A DNA stretch of 33,434 nt from CAZDBA01 sp964503615 (GCA_964503615.1 CAZDBA010000036.1:1-33434); one strand, 5' to 3'; shown: positions 16,267-24,189, counted from the stretch's first letter. Numbers and translations are program-made. Notes: generated from the sequence alone by a model not told the origin.

Positions 16267-17385
16267 CTATCGGTTTTTCCGCTGCCGCGCTCGCTGTAGT
16301 CGGCGTTCGCGTAGAGTAGCCGTAACGTAATTTTGGTCCTGTTCAGACAGCTCCGATTTTTGGACTTTGATTTCTTCCCCGGTGTCTTTTCGGACCAAAG
16401 TGATTTGTCCGTTTTGATAGGACTTGTATCTTGCGCTGGCTAAAAAACTTCCATCTGAGTAATTCCAGTCGCGGTATTCGGGTTGCGGTGCCGGTTCTTC
16501 TGGCAGGTTGGTTTCGGTAGTACCGGGCTTTTCTGATTCAGTCAATTTAGAGCCTGAGTCAGCTCGCTTTGTAGGTTGGGTTCGCGTGGCTGGGGGCTTT
16601 TTCTCACTCTTGGATCGACGTGGCTGTTTATCGCTTGCTTTTAAGCTGGCGTTGTCAGGATCGGTTGGGTCCGGTTTCTCAATTGCTTTCTTAACGTAGT
16701 TGTCGACCGCATCTTTATTTTGGAAATAGTAGTAGCCTCCTGCGGCCAACGCTGCGGTAACCAATGCCAAGAATAGATACCGACCCAAGTTGGATTCTGA
16801 ATCCACGTTCGATTCCCGCCGTTTTCTTCGTGCTTTTTTGGGGTTACTTTCCTCAGGTTTAAGTTGTTTGCCGTACTGGCTTCGGGCATGAAAGGCGAAT
16901 TTAAGCAGCGGCGCGGGTTCGTCCGGTTTTCCGCCGATCCACGCCTTGTCGTTTCGGTTGTAAACGAATTCGTGAAAAGAGTTTCCTTGACCGGTTATAA
17001 AAAAATAGGACGTTCTATCACGGTTCTCTCCAACAAAAGCCAAGCGGCCATTGAATTCGAAAAATGCAAACGAAGTTCCGTTGGGCAATCCCTCTCCGCT
17101 CGATTCGCGGGCTTCGAAAATCGAGCGTACAAAAGGGTGCAAGTCATCTGAAAATTGAGTTTGAACTTGGACCAGATGGCGACAAAATCGACGCGGGTCG
17201 CCGATCGGCAGTCTGCTGCGATATTCGAGGAAGTCTTTGCATTGACAGCTTTGCAAAGCAAGATCGACGACAAACTCTTTTGAGTCACCCAGAACGGTGC
17301 GGACGATCGAGACGGGATGAATTATGAACTGGTCTGACTGTAACTTTACAGTTGAACCATCAGAATGATCTTGTTCAAAGTTCAT
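16267..17385 (-). CDS. Membrane protein with SWIM-like zinc-finger motif and C-terminal SHD1 domain
   Basis: Function unknown. With the start I use, the 372 residues contain a CxC...CxH pattern (Cys47, Cys49, Cys68, His70; SCQCKDFLEY then RRFCRHLV) as in SWIM zinc fingers. One transmembrane helix spans about 203-221 (YLFLALVTAALAAGGYYYF), preceded by the basic KKARRKRR. A charged Lys/Pro/Thr/Glu linker follows, then an SLA1-homology domain 1 (about 304-355: YRDWNYSDGSFLASARYKSY and LSEQDQNYV). The positive-inside rule puts the zinc-finger side in the cytoplasm and SHD1 outside. An ATG at 17397 is also in frame. The one at 17385 is preferred because GGAG lies 7 bases before it. It lies 67 bases downstream of another SHD1 gene on the same strand, probably co-transcribed. 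Confidence 0.75.
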   Translation of the reverse strand: MNFEQDHSDGSTVKLQSDQFIIHPVSIVRTVLGDSKEFVVDLALQSCQCKDFLEYRSRLPIGDPRRFCRHLVQVQTQFSDDLHPFVRSIFEARESSGEGLPNGTSFAFFEFNGRLAFVGENRDRTSYFFITGQGNSFHEFVYNRNDKAWIGGKPDEPAPLLKFAFHARSQYGKQLKPEESNPKKARRKRRESNVDSESNLGRYLFLALVTAALAAGGYYYFQNKDAVDNYVKKAIEKPDPTDPDNASLKASDKQPRRSKSEKKPPATRTQPTKRADSGSKLTESEKPGTTETNLPEEPAPQPEYRDWNYSDGSFLASARYKSYQNGQITLVRKDTGEEIKVQKSELSEQDQNYVTATLRERRLQRARQRKNR

Positions 17386-17452
17386 CGCGTTCTCCATGGG
17401 TAAGGAAGGTTTAGAACGCGAATTTGTTTAGCAAAAGAATTGATAGGTTTGC

Positions 17453-18535
17453 CTAATTCATGCTTAGCCGCGTTTTTAGCTGCCGAATCGATGATTCCGC
17501 TTGCAATCGCAAGGTAACAAGTTCGGATTCGAGAAAGGGCTCGATTTTTGGAATGCTTTTTTCGGAGCCAATTTTTGTCAGCAGTGACATAGCATTGGTG
17601 ATGTCGTCACGGTTTTTGGATTCTAGAAACGGGAAGATACGTTCCTCAATTTGATTTCCAAAAGTGACTAACACAGAAAGGACTTTTCCATTGTCCTTAC
17701 TTGGAAATCTCTCAATTAAAGTATCGATGGCTCGGTCGTCTTGAAGATGCTCAACCAACTCCAATGCGGTCCAACGAACGTCAAAGCTCCCATTGTCAGA
17801 AACCGCTTCCAGAATCTTGGGTAAAGAGTTTTGGGGATCGAACTTGGCAAGCAATTTAATTGCTTGCATACGAAGATGCTTATGAGACGAATCGGCCAAT
17901 TCTGAGATCAACTCGATCATCAAAGGAGGGATTGAGCCTTTGTCTGCAATGGCTTCGAACGCTCGATTAACAACGATCACATTTTCGCGCTGGTGGAGTG
18001 TCGTGCCTAGTGCGCGAAAATCGCCTTGTAACTCCTGGATTCGGGTAATTTCAATTTCGGATGTTTCGTTCAAAGGAGGGGCCGTCGAGAAAGCGGCGGA
18101 TTCGAGTCTATCAATTTCCAAAACGGAATCGTCGCGAACTCGTGGAGCTCGACGAATTGGTTGAGTTGGGCGTGGCTCCGTTTTGGGCGGTTCAGTTACG
18201 GTTACAGGTGGCTGAGTTACAGGTGGCTGAGTTACAGGTGGCTGAGTTACTGGGGGCTCTGTTGTGGGTTCCGTGCCGTTTCCTGGAGCTAAGAGGTCTC
18301 GCACGTAATTTTGATCATCAATGGATAGTTTACTGAGTGCCAAAGCGATCGTCTCACCATCAGGCCTACGCAAGAACACGTCGCCTTCTTCAACTTTGAC
18401 AAATTCAGCAGTCAGTTTGTGGACTCCTGATTTGTCTGTCCAAACACGCTCCTGAGCGATTAAAGGTTCAGCCCCGCACAGACATACCAAGGCCAGAATT
18501 GGAAGAATTAGTAGAGAGCTGCCAAATTTCAACAT
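17453..18535 (-). CDS. Exported SHD1 and HEAT-repeat protein
   Basis: Function unknown. The 360 residues begin with a signal peptide (hydrophobic SLLILPILALVCLCG, cleavage likely after LIA). Then comes an SHD1 domain (about 30-82: VWTDKSGVHKLTAEFVKVEE and LSKLSIDDQNYV). A Pro/Thr linker contains tandem VTQPP pentapeptides (about 96-110). The C-terminal half (about 195-355) is helical with HEAT-like repeats, for example LRMQAIKLLAKFDPQNSLPK and VRWTALELVEHLQDDRAIDT. SHD1 plus repeat domains is a frequent planctomycete combination, suggesting protein-protein contacts outside the cytoplasm. The SHD1 ends match the neighbour's (DQNYV in both). It is the probable first gene of a two-gene minus-strand unit and is divergent from leuA, with 148 bases between. 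Confidence 0.8.
   Translation of the reverse strand: MLKFGSSLLILPILALVCLCGAEPLIAQERVWTDKSGVHKLTAEFVKVEEGDVFLRRPDGETIALALSKLSIDDQNYVRDLLAPGNGTEPTTEPPVTQPPVTQPPVTQPPVTVTEPPKTEPRPTQPIRRAPRVRDDSVLEIDRLESAAFSTAPPLNETSEIEITRIQELQGDFRALGTTLHQRENVIVVNRAFEAIADKGSIPPLMIELISELADSSHKHLRMQAIKLLAKFDPQNSLPKILEAVSDNGSFDVRWTALELVEHLQDDRAIDTLIERFPSKDNGKVLSVLVTFGNQIEERIFPFLESKNRDDITNAMSLLTKIGSEKSIPKIEPFLESELVTLRLQAESSIRQLKTRLSMN
18201..18245. repeat. 15-bp tandem repeat, three perfect copies
   Basis: GTTACAGGTGGCTGA is repeated three times without change, with degenerate copies on both sides (for example 18246-18260). On the minus strand it codes the VTQPP pentapeptide linker of the SHD1/HEAT protein. Perfect copies suggest recent expansion and variable copy number between strains. 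Confidence 0.95.
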
Positions 18536-18683
18536 CTTGCTTCGCCATTGAAAGTGAATTCGTAAACCAGAGAACTTATTTTAATTCATCATAGACAAGT
18601 TTTCCAATTTTGTGAAAGATTGTAAAATCCCTTCCGTTCTAAAGCAATCGCCCTGACCTCAATTGTACTGACTGATCCAAGAC

Positions 18684-19844
18684 ATGCCGGACTTACGACT
18701 AATCAAGATTTTTGATACCACCCTTCGCGATGGTGAACAATCGCCGGGTGCCAGTATGAACTTGGATCAAAAACTGCGTGTCGCAAACGCTTTGGTCGAA
18801 TTGGGGGTCGATATTATCGAAGCTGGTTTTCCGATTGCTTCGCCCGGAGATTTCGAATCGGTCAAGCAGATTGCGATCGAAACCAAAGGGGCCGAAATTT
18901 GCGGTCTTGCGCGTTGTAAGGATGGTGACATCGATCGTGCATGGGAGGCTTTGCAGCACGCAGAGAATGCGAGGATTCATGTTTTTCTGGCAACCAGTGC
19001 GATCCACCGAGAGTTCAAGCTGAAAATGTCACCGGAGCAGATTATTCAGCAAGCGAAGATCTCGGTTGAGCGAGCGGCGGGTTATTGCTCCAACATTGAG
19101 TTCTCTGCTGAAGACGCTGCGCGGACCGAGATTGACTTCTTGTGCCGAGTGGTAGAAGCGGTTATCGAATCGGGTGCCAACACTGTCAATATTCCCGACA
19201 CGGTCGGCTATGCGACTCCGAGCCAAATGTCCGATGTGATTAAGCAGTTGAAGAATCGTGTTCCCAACATCGATAAAGCTGTTATTTCAATTCACTGTCA
19301 TGATGATTTGGGAATGGCAGTCGCTAACAGTTTGGCTGCTGTCGAGTCTGGCGCGGGACAAATTGAATGTACGATCAACGGCATCGGCGAGCGGGCAGGT
19401 AATTGTGCGCTTGAAGAGGTCGTGATGGCGATGCGAACACGTAAGGACTACTACCAGTGTGATACTCGTGTCAACTCGCAGAAACTGGTTCCTACCAGTC
19501 ACTTGCTGACTGAGATGACCGGAATGGTTGTTCAACGGAACAAAGCGATCGTCGGACGCAACGCGTTTGCCCACGAGGCAGGAATCCACCAGGATGGTAT
19601 GTTGAAGGAGCCCTCGACGTACGAAATCATGCGGCCTGAAGATGTGGGTTTCGAGAAAACCGATTTGGTGCTTGGAAAACACAGTGGCAAGGCGGCTTTG
19701 AGCGATCGAGCCAAACAGCTTGGTTTTTCTTTGACTTCTGATCAGTTGCTTCGAGCTTTTGAGCAATTCAAGAAACTTGCAGACGAGCAGAAAGAGCTGG
19801 ACAATGCTGACATCGCACAATTGTTACGGCAAGCGACTTCTTAG
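18684..19844 (+). CDS. leuA: 2-isopropylmalate synthase-like enzyme lacking the C-terminal regulatory domain
   Basis: Condenses acetyl-CoA with a 2-keto acid, most likely 2-ketoisovalerate for leucine synthesis. The TIM-barrel signature FDTTLRDGEQSPGASM is at residues 10-25. Metal and active-site motifs HCHDDLGMAVANSLAA and GIGERAGNCALEEVV are present, as is the subdomain motif NAFAHEAGIHQDGMLK with VLGKHSGKAAL, all LeuA-like. The protein is 386 residues, against roughly 500-550 for standard LeuA. It ends just where the allosteric leucine-binding domain would begin, and the downstream bases do not code that domain in another frame. So it is either a naturally short LeuA, a paralogue with other specificity (citramalate or homocitrate type), or an old truncation. 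A hairpin terminator lies about 100 bases downstream. Confidence 0.88.
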   Translation: MPDLRLIKIFDTTLRDGEQSPGASMNLDQKLRVANALVELGVDIIEAGFPIASPGDFESVKQIAIETKGAEICGLARCKDGDIDRAWEALQHAENARIHVFLATSAIHREFKLKMSPEQIIQQAKISVERAAGYCSNIEFSAEDAARTEIDFLCRVVEAVIESGANTVNIPDTVGYATPSQMSDVIKQLKNRVPNIDKAVISIHCHDDLGMAVANSLAAVESGAGQIECTINGIGERAGNCALEEVVMAMRTRKDYYQCDTRVNSQKLVPTSHLLTEMTGMVVQRNKAIVGRNAFAHEAGIHQDGMLKEPSTYEIMRPEDVGFEKTDLVLGKHSGKAALSDRAKQLGFSLTSDQLLRAFEQFKKLADEQKELDNADIAQLLRQATS

Positions 19845-19945
19845 CCCAATACTAACTTGCGACTAACTAAACAACGTCGTGGGAAAAGAGTGTTTTCAGA
19901 TAGCTCAAGTAGATTTCGATTGTTGGAAATCAATTCGTCAAAACA

Positions 19946-19978
19946 AACAGGGCCGACTTTGTTCAAGCCGGCCCTGTT
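19946..19978. terminator. Bidirectional intrinsic terminator
   Basis: Inverted repeat AACAGGGCCG (19946-19955) and CGGCCCTGTT (19969-19978) with a 13-base loop. It lies between the convergent leuA (plus) and polysaccharide export gene (minus), with an A-rich left flank that gives a U-rich tail on the minus strand. Confidence 0.8.
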
Positions 19979-20005
19979 CCAAATTGTGTGCTTTACGTGC
20001 TCTTG

Positions 20006-21361
20006 CTATCTAAACAGCTCGCGAACACCGAAAGTAAAGAACGTGCTGATCGCAAAGTTGGCTAATTCCTCTTGAGGCTTGAACCTCAAAATCAGTGTAT
20101 CACCTGGGACGACCAAGAGTCGTGAGGCGGGATCGTTAATTGCCTCATTGAGATCGACTCGGATAGCGATTTGCCGACTACCAGGCAAACGCCGAAGCAC
20201 GATCAACTCGGTTGGCGGAACTTGCGTTGTACCAACATTACCAGTGATGCCACCAACTTGTGTTCCCACATTGACTCCAGCAAGCGAGACTGCCGCCAGT
20301 ACATCCAGATCGTAGTCCCTTGGAAGTGCACGCTCTCCACCGCCAAGCAAACCACCGGTGTAGTAAACTTCAGTTTCTCGAGAGTCGATGTAGACGATGT
20401 CGCCATCGCGAAGAATAACATCTTCGGGTTGGAAAGCAGGGATCTGTCCTGGACGCAATCGAGTCTCAATCTTGATCGTGTTTGTTTCGTCAGCTACTGT
20501 TGGGATTACACCATAAGGAAATTGGTCGGCCGAGTTGGTTCGGTAGAATTCACGAACTTCCTGGTCCCGTTGTGCGATCTGTAAACGGTCGCCTCGAAGA
20601 ATCCGGATTTCAGATTTTGCATTCAAACCAGGTAAACCACCGGTTTGGGACAAGGCGTTCAACAAATCGTTTTGGTATGCTGGCATTTGCAGAACGAAAC
20701 CTCGACTACTCTGGTCGGAACGATCCGTCACAAGACCACCCCTTCCTTGACCCTGAAACGCCCCGCCTCGTTGACTTTGCGAGTTGTCCTGTCGAATGAC
20801 GAACACTCTATGTTCTCGCTTACGCACCAAGGTCACAATGATTCGACCTTCGCGAATGATTGGGGTGGTACCACCAAGATATGCTCGGGAGACCATTTGT
20901 TCAGCCTGTTGAAGTGTCAGCCCCCGAACCGGTATCGGATTAACCAAAGGCATCGAGATCGTTCCGTCTTCTCTTACTGGAACTGGAAAACCGATGGCTG
21001 GCGGCAAATCGGCGTTTTGTGATGGGACAACAGGAGGTGCAGAATCGAATTCGCCCAAAACGCCCTCTACGAAAATGCCCAAGACATCGTTTTCGTCCAG
21101 CAGATAGTTGCGAGGCGTTGGCTGCCCAAGTCTCGCAGGGTCGATGTTAGTTTTGAAAGCTTGCGGTTCACCCAGAAATTGAGGGGGAACACGCTCTGCC
21201 GGGATCGACTGAATCGGAGAAAGGATTGCAGTGCATCCTGACGACATGATGCTTGCCATGATTATGGCCAGCGCCGCCAGTTGTGCACGAATCGGAGTGC
21301 CTGTACTCTTGTGATCTTCTTGCATCACTTTCGTGCCCCCATCTGTGTTGAACTTTTTCAT
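20006..21361 (-). CDS. Polysaccharide export outer-membrane lipoprotein (Wza-like)
   Basis: Likely an outer-membrane auxiliary lipoprotein that forms the exit channel for an exopolysaccharide. The 451 residues start with a lipoprotein signal (hydrophobic LAALAIIMASIMSSGC, lipidated Cys43). The polysaccharide export domain follows (about 84-190: YLLDENDVLGIFVEGVLG, VREDGTISMPLVNPIPVRGL, YLGGTTPIIREGRIIVTLV). SLBB-like segments come next, for example NDLLNALSQTGGLPG and ILRDGDIVYIDSRETEVYYT. A final GDTLILRFKP closes the core. An alternative ATG at 21325 (12 residues shorter) would also leave a good signal peptide. Wzc- or Wzx-type partners are not in the window. The next minus-strand gene upstream codes another lipoprotein, about 100 bases away. 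Confidence 0.92.
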   Translation of the reverse strand: MKKFNTDGGTKVMQEDHKSTGTPIRAQLAALAIIMASIMSSGCTAILSPIQSIPAERVPPQFLGEPQAFKTNIDPARLGQPTPRNYLLDENDVLGIFVEGVLGEFDSAPPVVPSQNADLPPAIGFPVPVREDGTISMPLVNPIPVRGLTLQQAEQMVSRAYLGGTTPIIREGRIIVTLVRKREHRVFVIRQDNSQSQRGGAFQGQGRGGLVTDRSDQSSRGFVLQMPAYQNDLLNALSQTGGLPGLNAKSEIRILRGDRLQIAQRDQEVREFYRTNSADQFPYGVIPTVADETNTIKIETRLRPGQIPAFQPEDVILRDGDIVYIDSRETEVYYTGGLLGGGERALPRDYDLDVLAAVSLAGVNVGTQVGGITGNVGTTQVPPTELIVLRRLPGSRQIAIRVDLNEAINDPASRLLVVPGDTLILRFKPQEELANFAISTFFTFGVRELFR

Positions 21362-21463
21362 CGTCTTGTTTCGGTAAAAAGATTGGCTTGGCTTTTTTGA
21401 GCTTGGCGAAGTTTGGGGTTCGCCTACTCAAACAACGTAATTAAGCGAGGTTCTAATTGCTCG

Positions 21464-22300
21464 CTAGTTGCGTTTCGCCCCGTAGTCATAGTTGGCTGGC
21501 ACGACGGGTGGGACGAAAGATTTGTTAGGTTGCAGTGGAGCGTTTAAGAACGGGTTGGGTGCACTCACTGGGTTCGAATTCACCGGGTTCGAATTCACNN
21601 NNNNNNNNNNNNNNNNNNNNNNNNNNNNNNNNNNNNNNNNNNNNNNNNNNNNNNNNNNNNNNNNNNNNNNNNNNNNNNNNNNNNNNNNNNNNNNNNNNGA
21701 ATTCGAAAGGTTTGAATTCACTGTACTGACGCTTCTGATTGGTACTTTGTCAGTAGGCTTTACGATAGGAACGTCTTGTGGAGTCGTTTTAGTCGCTTTG
21801 TCCTGACTGATCGCCGATTGGATCATTCGAGAGACGTAAACGTCGCGGTAAGTACCAGCATGATCTCGTTTGGCCGCTGCCACACCGGCTGGATATCCCT
21901 CGAACCACGAGTTAACACACTGAGCTCCATCAGGTGTCTGGTAGTCGAATCCCCAATAGCATTCGGGTGGGGTCGCTGGAACGTATCCGTCACCACCGTT
22001 GCAGATGTCGACGTAACCCGCTTCAAAACCAGCTTCGAAATGGCTTGCGTAGGGACGATCACAGTTGGAGTAACGCAGATTGCAAGCTCGTTTTGCCCAG
22101 ACGCTGTCTCGATAACATCCAAACGCCTTGTCCAGAATGGAGCCATCGAACAAATCTGGCCTCGGAACGTTGCAGCAACCGGCAAGTTGCATTGAGACTA
22201 ACGCAAACGTGATGACTAAAAGAAGCTTGCCACCCGACTTGGTAGATGGTTTGTGATCAGTAGATCGCTTGTTGCCTGCAGCAACACTTTCGATGTTCAT
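21464..22300 (-). CDS. Lipoprotein of unknown function, interrupted by assembly gap in tandem repeat
   Basis: An exported lipoprotein; function unknown. With the ATG at 22300 the signal has a hydrophobic stretch (LLLVITFALVSMQLAGC) and a lipobox LAGC with lipidated Cys42. This start is chosen because GGGGGGAACC sits about 8 bases before it; the frame runs further upstream to 22381. The middle domain is rich in Cys, Tyr and Gly (FGCYRDSVWAKRACNLRYSN, FEAGFEAGYVDICNGGDGYV, YWGFDYQTPDGAQCVNSWFE). From memory, similar proteins occur in other planctomycetes. The C-terminal part is an Asn/Ser/Pro/Val repeat (VNSNP units) split by 100 unknown bases; the frame stays open on both sides of the gap. It lies just upstream of the Wza-like gene on the same strand, so an envelope or polysaccharide role is plausible. 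Confidence 0.75.
   Translation of the reverse strand: MNIESVAAGNKRSTDHKPSTKSGGKLLLVITFALVSMQLAGCCNVPRPDLFDGSILDKAFGCYRDSVWAKRACNLRYSNCDRPYASHFEAGFEAGYVDICNGGDGYVPATPPECYWGFDYQTPDGAQCVNSWFEGYPAGVAAAKRDHAGTYRDVYVSRMIQSAISQDKATKTTPQDVPIVKPTDKVPIRSVSTVNSNLSNXXXXXXXXXXXXXXXXXXXXXXXXXXXXXXXXXXVNSNPVNSNPVSAPNPFLNAPLQPNKSFVPPVVPANYDYGAKRN
21569..21598. repeat. 15-bp tandem repeat at edge of assembly gap
   Basis: Two adjacent 15-base units (TGGGTTCGAATTCAC and CGGGTTCGAATTCAC) code VNSNP on the minus strand. Related GAATTC-containing sequence resumes at 21699, so the array almost certainly spans the gap. Confidence 0.9.
21599..21698. other. Run of 100 N (assembly gap)
   Basis: Exactly 100 unknown bases inside a tandem repeat. 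The round number looks like a scaffold placeholder rather than a measured length, so the true repeat length and reading frame through it are unknown. Confidence 0.98.
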
Positions 22301-22441
22301 TTGGTTCCCCCCAAAGTTCATTTGCCACTGGGCGAATGGAATCGCCAAAGCGGACATGAGCTTGATAGACGTATCTATCACCTCACCCCACTAATCGCCA
22401 TTTAAGCTGCAACGAATTTAGCGAAGATTTGGACTATTTCG

Positions 22442-22455
22442 TTTTTCGCGAAAAA
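22442..22455. promoter_or_regulatory. 14-bp perfect palindrome, operator-like
   Basis: TTTTTCGCGAAAAA reads the same on both strands. It is about 142 bases upstream of the lipoprotein start codon. It could bind a dimeric regulator; no known operator consensus is matched with certainty. Confidence 0.35.
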
Positions 22456-22468
22456 TTCAGTTCTTCTC

Positions 22469-22495
22469 ATTGTTCCGAACACCAACGGGAACAAT
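22469..22495. repeat. 8-bp inverted repeat with 11-base spacer
   Basis: ATTGTTCC and GGAACAAT flank an 11-base spacer. It may be an operator or a weak hairpin after the methyltransferase gene. No U-tract follows on the minus strand, so a classic terminator is unlikely. Confidence 0.4.
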
Positions 22496-22688
22496 TTGCA
22501 AGCATATAAAGATGCATGCATGGGCGGTGGTTAGAGCCGCTTTCGGTGCGCCCGCCAGCCTTACATTGGGAAGCAAGATAGATAAGAACAGACTTCTCTG
22601 AGGAAAACTCGATTTAAGTGCGACTGTAAGCTTGGATTGGGGGAAGTCTAAACCCCGATCTTCTTCACGCACAGCGACTACTTCCCAC

Positions 22689-23306
22689 CTATCTCTTTTG
22701 CATCAGGAACCAACTGATGTCGTCTTGTGGAAAATTTGGATCACGATGATAGGTAAAGCCGTAATCGACAAGTGACAGATCCGAAAAACGATCCATCATT
22801 TCGCCTGCAAAGTCCCGCTTGAAGAGCTTGCCTTCGTGACCTCGATAATCGACTTCACAAGGGCTCCGGTTGTAATATTCTGCAATCACCACATAGCGTT
22901 CCGAACAGCGGTACATCAAGTCGTAAACCTCTGGCAAACAATCAGGATTGATGTGGATCAGCACCCCCTTGGTGAACACGACGTCCCACGTTTGGGACGG
23001 CGTGAAATCCAGAATCGAAGTCACGTGCAAATCCACATCGGGATTGTGTGCCGCCAATTCCGCCGCGGCTTTCTCGTTAATCTCAACCGCAGACAAATTG
23101 CAATCTGGTAAAAGCCGCCGGATCGACGCCAGATTCATTCCGATATTGGCGCCTAATTCCAATGCCGAGCCAACATTGCGAGTCTGCTTTAGGATTTTCG
23201 AGAAGAAAACCGTGCTTGCTGCAACGGCCTGAGGACCTTGATTGCGACCGATGTACTCATCGCCAAACTCCCCTTGCCAGAATTTTTCCTGTTCTGTGCG
23301 CAACAT
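22689..23306 (-). CDS. SAM-dependent methyltransferase, pseudaminic-acid-biosynthesis-associated methylase type
   Basis: A 205-residue class I methyltransferase resembling the TIGR03587 family, which is often found with nonulosonic acid or surface glycan genes. The N-terminal TEQEKFWQGEFGDEYIGRN is the hallmark of that family. The SAM-binding loop ALELGANIGMNL and the acidic residue in LSAVEINEKAA follow, then VFTKGVLIHINPD and a C-terminal FLMQKR. No pseudaminic acid synthesis genes are present in the window, so the partner pathway is not shown. The ATG at 23306 gives the normal family start (MLRTEQEKFW) but has no obvious ribosome binding site. It is 91 bases downstream of the lolD-like gene on the same strand. 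Confidence 0.85.
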   Translation of the reverse strand: MLRTEQEKFWQGEFGDEYIGRNQGPQAVAASTVFFSKILKQTRNVGSALELGANIGMNLASIRRLLPDCNLSAVEINEKAAAELAAHNPDVDLHVTSILDFTPSQTWDVVFTKGVLIHINPDCLPEVYDLMYRCSERYVVIAEYYNRSPCEVDYRGHEGKLFKRDFAGEMMDRFSDLSLVDYGFTYHRDPNFPQDDISWFLMQKR

Positions 23307-23397
23307 GTTTTAAAGTTCCACCACGTTGAGAATCTGTAACTCTGGCGTTATAGGAGGCTTGCCCAGTCAAGGTGAGTTTGGTTTTGCCATTCCAGCT

Positions 23398-24189
23398 TCA
23401 AGCGACGACGCCATCGACCAAGTGAATTAGATGGTCAGCAGCGTCCGCGATCCGATCATCGTGTGTCACCATTACGATCGTGAGATTCTCTTGTTGAGCA
23501 AGCTCGGTCAGAGTCTTCATCACTTCCTCGCCGTTTTGTCCATCCAAATTGCCTGTTGGCTCGTCAGCAAGCAAGACGGACGGATCTGAAATCAAAGCCC
23601 TCGCGATAGCGGTTCTTTGCATTTCGCCCCCGCTCAACTGGCTGGGGCGATGCTTCAAGCGATGTTCCATACCGACCATGGTTAACAGGTCTTTCGCGCG
23701 TTTTTTGAACTTCGACTTGTTCCTCATGTAGGAAAAGAACCCGCTCTCAACCATTTTGGGAACCAGCACATTTTCCAGCACCGTTAGCTCGGGCAGCAGG
23801 TGGTAAAACTGAAAGATCAAACCAAACTCTTTGTTCCGCAAGGCGTCTCGCCGTTTGTGAGGAAGTGAATCGATACGTTCGTCTCGAAACCAAATTTCAC
23901 CCGCATCCGGTTCGTCCAGTGTTCCCAACAAGTGCAGCAAAGTACTCTTGCCACTGCCGCTTTTCCCAACGATCGCAGTAAATTGGCCAGTGGGAATCTC
24001 TAAATCTACACCTTTGAGAACAGGCACATTGACTTTTGATTTGCCGAAACTCTTGTACAGCCCTTGAGTCCGCATTGCGCAAGGATAGGCAAGTCTGAGG
24101 GCTGAACTGTTGCCTTTGTCAGCAACTTGGGTTTCGGTGAGGCCTGAATCCAGGCCCCTTTTCGGGGCGACTTTCATGGCTTTATTCAT
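23398..24189 (-). CDS. lolD: ABC transporter ATP-binding protein, LolD-like
   Basis: The ATPase of a LolCDE-type transporter, which releases lipoproteins from the inner membrane toward the outer membrane. It has a Walker A IVGKSGSGKSTLLHLLGTLD, a Q-loop GLIFQFYHLLPELTVLENV, a signature LSGGEMQRTAIARAL, a Walker B VLLADEPTGNLD and a switch histidine in MVTHDD. Several starts are possible. ATG at 24189 overlaps the last codon and stop of the permease gene (ATGAATAA), giving 263 residues and likely translational coupling. ATG at 24075 (MRTQGLYKSFG) would match ordinary LolD length better, and the extra 38 residues look non-conserved. MacB-type macrolide or FtsE-type ATPases are related, but the LolC-like neighbour favours Lol. 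Confidence 0.9.
   Translation of the reverse strand: MNKAMKVAPKRGLDSGLTETQVADKGNSSALRLAYPCAMRTQGLYKSFGKSKVNVPVLKGVDLEIPTGQFTAIVGKSGSGKSTLLHLLGTLDEPDAGEIWFRDERIDSLPHKRRDALRNKEFGLIFQFYHLLPELTVLENVLVPKMVESGFFSYMRNKSKFKKRAKDLLTMVGMEHRLKHRPSQLSGGEMQRTAIARALISDPSVLLADEPTGNLDGQNGEEVMKTLTELAQQENLTIVMVTHDDRIADAADHLIHLVDGVVA

Larger units (their letters stand above)
22301..22688. other. Intergenic region with two inverted repeats
   Basis: No gene is supported in these 388 bases; a 71-codon reverse frame has no features. The stretch lies upstream of the minus-strand lipoprotein gene and downstream of the methyltransferase gene. It contains two palindromic elements (22442-22455 and 22469-22495, listed separately). 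Confidence 0.5.

Noticed and set aside
18201..18260. Possible CRISPR-like array
   Set aside because: The repeats are contiguous 15-base coding units without spacers and encode a VTQPP linker.
21569..21725. GGTTCGAATTC resembling a tRNA T-loop
   Set aside because: It is the coding tandem repeat of the lipoprotein gene; no tRNA cloverleaf surrounds it.
22457..22672. 71-codon minus-strand frame in an intergenic region
   Set aside because: No features and overlaps the palindromic elements; likely chance.
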